Shown here one piece after another: positions 1 through 5,060 of a stretch of 5,060 nucleotides of DNA. A program made the position numbers and the translations under genes. Below the pieces are notes generated by a model. The model was not told where the DNA came from and made no database searches. It saw only the letters and a program-made list of their open reading frames with translations. Position 1 is the stretch's first letter. Each line of letters begins with the position of its first letter. The stretch lies in NCBI GenBank assembly GCA_900550935.1, contig URUD01000076.1, positions 1 to 5,060 of the forward strand, written 5' to 3'. This DNA comes from an uncultured Roseburia sp. (GTDB lineage Bacteria; Bacillota; Clostridia; Lachnospirales; Lachnospiraceae).

Positions 1-12
1 AGACGGGGAAAA

Positions 13-723
13 ATGACAAGAAAACAGAGGCAGCGCCAGCTTCACCGCAGAATGTTTCTGACGGGAGTTCTGGTGGTGCTGATCTGCGTCGGCATTTACA
101 GCGGCATCCGCCGTGTGGCAAAAACGGCAAGTGATATCACGGCCGTTGACTATTCCGGTTCTGATTATGAGGACAACGATATCACCGACTGGACCGGCGC
201 TCCGCCGATTGATGTGGAGCTTCTGACGCCGAACAGCTGGTCCAGACCGCAGACGAGGCTGAAAAAGGTGGACGGCATCGTTATTCACTACACGGCAAAC
301 CCGGGAAGCACGGCGATGCAGAACCGTGATTACTTTGAAAACCTGCCTGAGACGCAGGAGGCGCAGGCCAGCAGCCATTTCGTCGTCGGCATCGAGGGAG
401 AAGTCGTTCAGTGTATCCCGACGAGTGAATGGTCGTATGCATCGAACCAGCGTAATTTCGATACGATCTCGATTGAATGCTGCCACCCGGATGACAGCGG
501 TGAATTTACCGATGAGACATACAATTCTGTGGTCCAGCTCGCCGGTTTCTTATGCAAGCGGTTCAATCTGACTTCGGACGATGTGATCCGTCACTATGAT
601 GTTACGGGGAAAAACTGCCCGAAATATTATGTGGAAAACCAGTGGGCGTGGGATACGTTCCGGTCGGATGTCACAGCTTATATCGACACCTATGGTATTG
701 CAAAAACAGAGGAAATACAGTAA
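13..723 (+). CDS. Membrane-anchored N-acetylmuramoyl-L-alanine amidase (Amidase_2/PGRP fold)
   Basis: A 236-residue protein predicted to be a zinc hydrolase cutting the bond between N-acetylmuramic acid and L-alanine in peptidoglycan. A basic N-terminus (residues 1-13) is followed by one hydrophobic segment (about 15-32) with no lipobox or clear cleavage site, so it probably stays as a signal anchor with the enzyme outside. An acidic linker (about 41-66) leads to the catalytic domain (about 70-225). Visible motifs are VIHYTA with H92, SSHF at 120-123, SIECC with E155, and HYDVTGKNCP with H194, K200 and C202. H92, H194 and C202 match the zinc ligands of T7 lysozyme and PGRPs; AmpD has Asp at the last position. 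E155 and K200 align by motif with AmpD catalytic residues, while the T7 catalytic Tyr position is Ser121. A GGGGA purine run at 5-9 supports the start; the later Met14 would cut into the basic/anchor region and has no ribosome site. A role in wall turnover, sporulation or separation cannot be told apart from sequence alone. Confidence 0.9.
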   Translation: MTRKQRQRQLHRRMFLTGVLVVLICVGIYSGIRRVAKTASDITAVDYSGSDYEDNDITDWTGAPPIDVELLTPNSWSRPQTRLKKVDGIVIHYTANPGSTAMQNRDYFENLPETQEAQASSHFVVGIEGEVVQCIPTSEWSYASNQRNFDTISIECCHPDDSGEFTDETYNSVVQLAGFLCKRFNLTSDDVIRHYDVTGKNCPKYYVENQWAWDTFRSDVTAYIDTYGIAKTEEIQ

Positions 724-744
724 AATAGCACTATTAACAAGGTC

Positions 745-758
745 GAGGAAATGATATG
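745..758 (+). promoter_or_regulatory. Ribosome-binding site deciding the methyltransferase start
   Basis: GAGGAA at 745-750 lies five bases upstream of ATG 756. It directly touches another ATG at 751, which leaves no usable spacing there, so 756 is the supported start. Confidence 0.65.
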
Positions 759-2255
759 TGGAAGACAGATTTGGAAAAATTGCAGACAAAAGAGTCGCTT
801 CGTGAGACGATACAGTTTCTCAGAAAAGAAGCAAAGGACAAAGAAAAGGCAGCCAGCTTAAAAGCAGAGCTTGAGGGTGGTGCGCTTCTTGTGCCACTTT
901 TATCCGAAGAGGACGCCAAGGTGCGAAAAGGCACAGCCCTGCTTTTGGGAGAACTTGGCATACAGGATGCAGCAGATGCATTGTGGAATGCCTACGGGAA
1001 GGAGCAGACACTTTTTGTAAAGAGTGCCTATTTAACTGCACTCGGAAAACTGGATTTTTCAGAATTTATTCCACAGATCAGGGAACGGAAACAACAGCTT
1101 TTAGAACTGGAACCTGTAGAAGAAGAAAGAAAACATATTGAGGAAGAGTTACGGGAACTTGGAAAACTTCTGGTGGCAGCAGATGGGGTTAAAAAACACG
1201 AATTTACCGGCTTTCAAAAACCACATGAGATCATTCTTACCACAAACCGTGATACAAGATCGATCACACTCCGGGAAGTAAGAGAAATATCAAGGACCGT
1301 AAGAAGAGTGGAAAAGGAACATCCGCTTGGAGTTTTGATCCGTACGGAGCAGATCAGGCCGTTTACCAGATTAAGGACATATCGCGAATTGTTATTTCCA
1401 TTGCATTGCGGTGGAGTAATTCCTCCAGAAGCCGTGTGTGCCGCTAAAATGGTCGCAGAGTCTGATCTGTGGGAACTTCTGGCAGAGTGTCATAAGGATG
1501 CGGATGTCTTTTATTTCAGACTGGAACTAAAAACCCGGATGGATCTGGCGAAAAAGAGCGCGTTTGCAAAAAAATTTGCATCCGGGCTGGAACGTGACAC
1601 TAATAGAAAACTTCAAAATTCCACCGGGGACTATGAGATAGAGATACGGCTGATCGAAACGAAAGAGGGAAATCTGATCCCGTTTTTAAAACTCTATACG
1701 ATACCGGACCGGCGGTTTTCTTACCGGAAACATGCAGTGGCAACGTCCATCCACCCGGCTATGGCGGCAACGTTGGTAAAAGCCGCAGAGCCTTATTTAA
1801 AAGAGGATGCACAGATCTTAGATCCATTCTGTGGTGTGGGAACCATGCTGATTGAGCGTGATATTGCGGTGCCGGCAAGAGAAAAATACGGGATTGACAT
1901 TTTCGGGGATGCAATTGCAGGAGCACGCGAAAATGCAGCAGCAGCCGGAGAACTGATCCATTATATTCACAGAGATTATTTTGATTTTAAACATGAGTAT
2001 CCATTTGATGAGATCATAACGAACATGCCGATGCGTGGCAGAAAGACAAAAGAAGAAATGGATGCGTTTTATGCACGTTTCTTTGAAAAATCAAAAGAAA
2101 TCCTGCTTCCGGGAGGCAGAATGATCTTTTACTCGAACGAAGAAGGATTTGTAAAAAAACAGTTGAGACTGCACAAAGAGTACCGGCTGTTAGCGGAGTT
2201 TACAATTCGTAAGAAGGAACAGTTTTCTTTGTATGTTGTGGAACTGAAGGGGTAA
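756..2255 (+). CDS. HEAT-like repeat protein fused to a Trm11/RlmL-like SAM-dependent methyltransferase
   Basis: A 499-residue soluble protein with two parts. Residues about 1-140 are charged and helical, with two HEAT/ARM-like helical pairs (about 43-75 and 76-105) and a Glu/Lys/Arg-rich helix (about 106-140), suggesting a protein- or RNA-binding scaffold. Residues about 150-315 are a middle region I cannot assign; its position matches the substrate-binding (THUMP-like) part of related enzymes. The methyltransferase domain starts at about 321 with FSYRKH, followed by the SAM-binding motif I DPFCGVGTMLIE (356-367), an acidic motif II in YGIDIFG (D381) and motif IV at 423-426. These resemble the UPF0020 RNA methylases that make N2-methylguanosine. 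Motif IV reads NMPM rather than NPPY/DPPY, so substrate and activity are uncertain. ATG 756 is preceded by GAGGAA (745-750) at 5-base spacing; an out-of-frame ATG at 751 abuts this site and opens only a 36-codon frame. The c-di-GMP gene follows after 4 bases. The exact target is unknown. Confidence 0.82.
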   Translation: MWKTDLEKLQTKESLRETIQFLRKEAKDKEKAASLKAELEGGALLVPLLSEEDAKVRKGTALLLGELGIQDAADALWNAYGKEQTLFVKSAYLTALGKLDFSEFIPQIRERKQQLLELEPVEEERKHIEEELRELGKLLVAADGVKKHEFTGFQKPHEIILTTNRDTRSITLREVREISRTVRRVEKEHPLGVLIRTEQIRPFTRLRTYRELLFPLHCGGVIPPEAVCAAKMVAESDLWELLAECHKDADVFYFRLELKTRMDLAKKSAFAKKFASGLERDTNRKLQNSTGDYEIEIRLIETKEGNLIPFLKLYTIPDRRFSYRKHAVATSIHPAMAATLVKAAEPYLKEDAQILDPFCGVGTMLIERDIAVPAREKYGIDIFGDAIAGARENAAAAGELIHYIHRDYFDFKHEYPFDEIITNMPMRGRKTKEEMDAFYARFFEKSKEILLPGGRMIFYSNEEGFVKKQLRLHKEYRLLAEFTIRKKEQFSLYVVELKG

Positions 2256-2262
2256 AAAAATG
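2247..2262 (+). promoter_or_regulatory. Ribosome-binding site of the c-di-GMP gene inside the end of the methyltransferase gene
   Basis: AAGGGG (2247-2252) sits in the last codons of the methyltransferase gene, which stops with TAA at 2253-2255. It is seven bases before ATG 2260. This supports ATG 2260 over a later in-frame ATG at 2302 (Met15). It also suggests that ribosomes finishing the upstream gene can reinitiate on the downstream one. Confidence 0.7.
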
Positions 2263-4911
2263 GCATTTTCAATCAGAAAAAGAGAAGAAAAACAAGGTGG
2301 AATGGAGCAGGGACTATTGGATGCGTCCCTGATGCAGATTTTGCAGGATCGTTTCTGTGAAGCAAATAACGTTTATCTCGTCTGCCTGAGTAAAAAGCAG
2401 GGTGTTGTGACCAAGGCATTTGGTTCCAGGGAAGAACTTGAGTTTATCCACGGCAGGATTGATATGGACAAACACATCGCACTGCTTGGCAGGCTGATGG
2501 ACAGCAACATTGAGAGTGTCGTCGAGGAAGACTGTGGGGCAGATTATCTGAAAATGTGCGGAGTTGCCATCCGGGTCAGCGGAGAGACCGAGGCGATCTG
2601 GATCGTGGTGGGTGTTTTGGAGCAGGAAGGTGTGGAACTGCCGGACTACGTCTTAAAGACCACGCCGGAACGTTATTATAAGTCCATCGAATTTCTGGAA
2701 ACACTCTCAAAACAGATGTTTGCCGTTAAAATGGAAGAACTGATGGCGCAGGAGGCATTTATCAAGAGCCGTGAGACTGCCGCTCAGATGGAGGCAGAAC
2801 TGCACCGCAATGAGACCATGACAGCAATCGTTAAGATGCTTGAGTCGGAGGACAGCTTTGAACAGGTGGTCAGCCATATTTTAAAAGATACCTGTGAATA
2901 TCTGGATATCTCACAGGGAATTTTGCTTCGTGAAAATAAAGACGGACAGACGGTGGATGTGATCTGTGAATACAGGGCGGCAGATGCAGGTCAGGACGTA
3001 TTTGAGGCGCAGGGCGAGAATAAGAGTGAACTGCCATTTTTTAACGGAAAGCCATATATGATCTCCTCGGATTCCATGATGCCGGATGAATTTTACCGGT
3101 TGTTTGAGCGGACGAGTTTAAAGGCGGGTATCTTTTTACCAGTCGTGGTAAATGGGCGTGCCGGGATGTATGTATGTTTCTGCGAGTGCAAGAACAGGCA
3201 CATCTGGGATGTCAGTGAGATCAAGTTTGTCAATGATGTAAAGCGTATCATACAAAGCATTTTACAGAAGAGGATCGCCAAAAATTCACTTGCCAGTTCT
3301 TATACATCACTGGAAGCGATTCTGGAAAATATCGGGTGTGCGGTGTATGTGTTAGATCCGTCGGACGGAACCACACTCTATACCAATCAGCGGTTTAAAA
3401 ATGCGTTTCAGAAGGGGCTTGAGCAGCTGCAGAAGAATCTGGAAACGGATATGCTGCCAAATCAGGAGACCTATTTTAAAGAGATCTATCAGCCGGATGA
3501 GGAGAGGTGGTTTGATCTGCACAGTACCCGTATTGACTGGGTGGATGGCAGAAAAGTTCTTCTCTGCACGGTTTATGACGTCACTGATAAAAAGCTGTAT
3601 CAGCAGAAAATCGAGCGGCAGGCAAACAATGATTTCCTGACAGGACTTTACAATCGGATGCGCTGTGAGCAGGATCTGCAGCGTTATATTGAGCAGACGA
3701 GAGAGTTTCACGGAGAGGGCGCGCTTCTTTATATCGATCTGGATGACTTTAAGCACATCAATGACGGTCTGGGACATCAGTATGGAGACATTCTGTTAAA
3801 GGATATTTCCAACAGTTTGAAGAAAATCCCGGGAGTGGAAAACAACTGCTATCGTATGGGCGGCGATGAATTTATCATCATCTTGTCGTATCTGCATATT
3901 TCCATGCTGCAGGATATTTTAGATGAGATCAAGACATTGTTTACCAAGCCATGGATGTTAAAAGGAGCCGATTATTACTGTACGATGAGTATGGGTGTCG
4001 TGCGTTTCCCGACCGACGGGGACACCGTGGAAGAGCTGATCAAAAAGGCGGATATCGCCCTTTATGTGGCAAAATGTGCCGGTAAGAACCGGATTGAATT
4101 TTATGAGGACAGCGTGGACAGTGCGACAACATCACACAAACGTCTTGACCTCGAAAAAAATATGCGAAATGCGACCAAGAATGCGTGCCGGGAATTTGAG
4201 GTTTATTATCAGCCGATCGTGGACGTTACCAAACCTGGCAGCCCATGTGTGGGTGCGGAGGCGCTTATCCGTTGGAATTCCGGTGAACTGGGTTTTATTC
4301 CACCAACTGATTTCATTCCGCTGGCAGAGTACTTAGGACTGATCAATCCGATTGGGGAATATGTGCTCCGTGAGGCGTGCAAACGCTGCAAATACTGGAA
4401 TGATATGGGACATCCGGAGTACAAGGTCAATGTCAACTTATCCGTTGTCCAGCTCTTACAGAATGATATTGTAGAGCAGGTTTATCAGATCGTAAAAGAA
4501 ACCGGGATCACACCGGAAAATCTGACTCTTGAGGTAACCGAGAGCCTTGCCATCAATGATATGGCGCGTATGAAACAGATCTTAGCTGACATCAGAAGAC
4601 TTGGAATACGTGTTGCATTAGATGATTTTGGAACGGGTTATTCCTCCCTGAATCATATCCGGGAGATGCCGATTGATGTGATCAAGATCGATCGCTGCTT
4701 TATCATTGATATCGGAAAAGATGAGTTCTCGAATGCGTTTGTGAAGATGGTCGGAGAACTGGCTTCCACGATCCATGTAAAAGTGTGCGTGGAGGGAGTA
4801 GAGACCGAAGAGCAGATCAAGGCATTAAAGAACAGTAAAATACAACTGATTCAGGGATATTTTTTCGGCAAACCAATGCGTGCAGAGATCTTTGAAAAAC
4901 AGTTCTTATAA
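2260..4911 (+). CDS. Multi-sensor cyclic-di-GMP enzyme: GAF-PAS-GGDEF-EAL
   Basis: An 883-residue protein with no membrane segment, so a cytosolic sensor enzyme for cyclic-di-GMP synthesis and breakdown. Order: N-terminal alpha/beta sensor-like region (about 20-145, unassigned, perhaps PocR- or GAF-like); a charged coiled coil (about 155-185); GAF (about 195-335); PAS (about 347-445) ending in the usual DVTDKK linker; GGDEF (about 452-615); EAL (about 630-883). The cyclase site looks intact: DLDDFKHIND with D493 and N501, and GGDEF at 534-538. The RxxD product-inhibition site normally found nine residues before the GG is absent (525-528 read GVEN). The phosphodiesterase site also looks intact: E667 of EALIRW, N726, E758, D788/D789 of DDFGTGYSS, K809, E845 of EGVET and Q865 of QGYFF. 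Both activities are therefore possible, with sensory domains probably setting the balance. It starts four bases after the methyltransferase stop. The net direction of activity cannot be read from sequence. Confidence 0.95.
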   Translation: MAFSIRKREEKQGGMEQGLLDASLMQILQDRFCEANNVYLVCLSKKQGVVTKAFGSREELEFIHGRIDMDKHIALLGRLMDSNIESVVEEDCGADYLKMCGVAIRVSGETEAIWIVVGVLEQEGVELPDYVLKTTPERYYKSIEFLETLSKQMFAVKMEELMAQEAFIKSRETAAQMEAELHRNETMTAIVKMLESEDSFEQVVSHILKDTCEYLDISQGILLRENKDGQTVDVICEYRAADAGQDVFEAQGENKSELPFFNGKPYMISSDSMMPDEFYRLFERTSLKAGIFLPVVVNGRAGMYVCFCECKNRHIWDVSEIKFVNDVKRIIQSILQKRIAKNSLASSYTSLEAILENIGCAVYVLDPSDGTTLYTNQRFKNAFQKGLEQLQKNLETDMLPNQETYFKEIYQPDEERWFDLHSTRIDWVDGRKVLLCTVYDVTDKKLYQQKIERQANNDFLTGLYNRMRCEQDLQRYIEQTREFHGEGALLYIDLDDFKHINDGLGHQYGDILLKDISNSLKKIPGVENNCYRMGGDEFIIILSYLHISMLQDILDEIKTLFTKPWMLKGADYYCTMSMGVVRFPTDGDTVEELIKKADIALYVAKCAGKNRIEFYEDSVDSATTSHKRLDLEKNMRNATKNACREFEVYYQPIVDVTKPGSPCVGAEALIRWNSGELGFIPPTDFIPLAEYLGLINPIGEYVLREACKRCKYWNDMGHPEYKVNVNLSVVQLLQNDIVEQVYQIVKETGITPENLTLEVTESLAINDMARMKQILADIRRLGIRVALDDFGTGYSSLNHIREMPIDVIKIDRCFIIDIGKDEFSNAFVKMVGELASTIHVKVCVEGVETEEQIKALKNSKIQLIQGYFFGKPMRAEIFEKQFL
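3613..4104 (+). other. GGDEF diguanylate cyclase domain, intact active site, no RxxD I-site
   Basis: Codons for about residues 452-615 of the c-di-GMP protein. The GGDEF signature is encoded at 3859-3873, and the metal/substrate loop DLDDFKHIND begins at residue 493. The four residues where RxxD is expected read GVEN, so classical allosteric product inhibition is not predicted. Confidence 0.88.
4147..4908 (+). other. EAL cyclic-di-GMP phosphodiesterase domain with complete catalytic set
   Basis: Codons for about residues 630-883. All the metal-binding and catalytic positions known from RocR/TBD-type EAL domains can be placed by motif: E667, N726, E758, D788, D789, K809, E845 and Q865. The dimerisation/loop 6 motif DDFGTGYSSL is unbroken. 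The domain runs to the end of the protein with no extra tail. Confidence 0.88.
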
Positions 4912-4926
4912 AAAAAGAAAAAGCTG

Positions 4927-4942
4927 AAAAAATATTAAAAAA
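4927..4942 (+). promoter_or_regulatory. UP-element-like A-tract upstream of the tRNA promoter
   Basis: Two runs of six A (4927-4932 and 4937-4942) flank TATT, ending four bases before the -35 box. This phased A/T arrangement resembles the UP elements that bind the alpha subunit C-terminal domain of RNA polymerase at stable-RNA promoters. The surrounding region is AT-rich in general, so the call is tentative. Confidence 0.5.
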
Positions 4943-4946
4943 GTTG

Positions 4947-4982
4947 TTGACAAGAAAGCGTAAGTTTGATATTATAAACAAG
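4947..4982 (+). promoter_or_regulatory. Near-consensus sigma-A promoter for the tRNA-Leu
   Basis: The -35 box TTGACA (4947-4952) is a perfect consensus match. It is separated by 17 bases, the optimal spacing, from the -10 box TATTAT (4970-4975), which has one mismatch to TATAAT. Transcription would begin near G4982, giving a 5' leader of about 24 bases before the mature tRNA at 5006. The strength of the elements fits a stable-RNA promoter. Confidence 0.85.
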
Positions 4983-5005
4983 TCGTCACGAGAGATGAAC
5001 GATTT

Positions 5006-5060
5006 GCGGAAGTGTCGGAACTGGCAGACGAGCAAGACTAAGGATCTTGTGAGCATTGCG
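5006..5060 (+). tRNA. tRNA-Leu, anticodon AAG (partial, cut by the window edge)
   Basis: The first 55 bases of a class II tRNA. The 5' acceptor strand is GCGGAAG (5006-5012), then TG. The D-arm stems TCG/CGA (5015-5017 with 5029-5031) enclose a loop containing CTGGCAGA, typical of bacterial tRNA-Leu. The anticodon stem CAAGA/TCTTG (5033-5037 with 5045-5049) is fully paired around the loop CTAAGGA (5038-5044). Anticodon AAG is at 5040-5042, reading CUN leucine codons. The next bases, TGAGCATTGCG, begin a long variable arm, as expected for leucine tRNA. The variable arm 3' side, T-arm, acceptor 3' strand and CCA lie beyond the window. A34 would normally be deaminated to inosine by TadA. Confidence 0.92.

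Noticed and set aside
724..755. Promoter or terminator between the amidase and methyltransferase genes
   Set aside because: Only 32 bases; no paired -35/-10 boxes and no hairpin with a T tract can be seen.
751..861. Small open frame from ATG 751
   Set aside because: The GAGGAA site touches this ATG with no spacing, and the 36-codon product is basic, featureless and out of frame with the methyltransferase.
2254..2260. A7 run at the c-di-GMP gene start as a slippage site
   Set aside because: It falls mostly between the stop and the start codon, so slippage would not join the two reading frames in a useful way.
3352..3777. A 141-codon open frame on the minus strand
   Set aside because: It lies wholly inside the PAS-GGDEF coding region, antisense to strong conserved motifs, and its translation shows no recognisable domain.
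4900..4926. Possible terminator after the c-di-GMP gene (CAG...CTG with TTCTT/AAGAA inside)
   Set aside because: The stem is short, mostly A-T, has an asymmetric internal loop and is not followed by a T run on the + strand.
4817..5056. A minus-strand open frame across the end of the c-di-GMP gene and the tRNA
   Set aside because: It overlaps the antisense of a clear EAL domain, the promoter and the tRNA; its hydrophobic, Phe-rich translation comes from the A-rich spacer read backwards.

Overview
The window reads as a chromosomal segment from a low-to-mid GC Gram-positive bacterium, most likely a Clostridia/Lachnospiraceae member such as a Roseburia relative. That placement is inferred from purine-rich Shine-Dalgarno sites, an AT-rich intergenic stretch carrying a near-consensus sigma-A promoter, a tRNA-Leu with an AAG anticodon, and a large soluble multi-sensor GGDEF-EAL protein. 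I could not test it by database search. All recognisable genes lie on the + strand and nothing mobile is evident.

Layout: (1) positions 13-723 encode a small membrane-anchored zinc amidase of the Amidase_2/PGRP type, predicted to cleave the MurNAc-L-Ala bond of peptidoglycan outside the membrane. (2) After a 32-base gap, 756-2255 encode a 499-residue protein with a helical HEAT-like N-terminus and a C-terminal SAM-dependent methyltransferase domain of the Trm11/RlmL-like (UPF0020) class, with an altered motif IV. (3) Four bases after that stop codon, 2260-4911 encode an 883-residue cyclic-di-GMP enzyme: N-terminal sensor-like region, coiled coil, GAF, PAS, GGDEF, EAL. Both catalytic domains retain their key residues, and the usual RxxD inhibitory site of the GGDEF domain is absent. 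(4) An AT-rich spacer follows, with no convincing terminator. It carries an UP-like A-tract element and a TTGACA-17-TATTAT promoter. (5) A tRNA-Leu (anticodon AAG) starts at 5006 and runs off the right edge in its variable arm.

The methyltransferase and the cyclic-di-GMP gene are almost certainly co-transcribed and perhaps translationally coupled, since the ribosome-binding site of the second lies in the last codons of the first. The amidase could belong to the same transcript, but its higher GC in sampled blocks makes that less certain. The tRNA has its own strong promoter and is a separate unit. I see no clear defence, mobile or CRISPR system. The least ordinary items are the HEAT-methyltransferase fusion with its NMPM motif and the A34 leucine tRNA.
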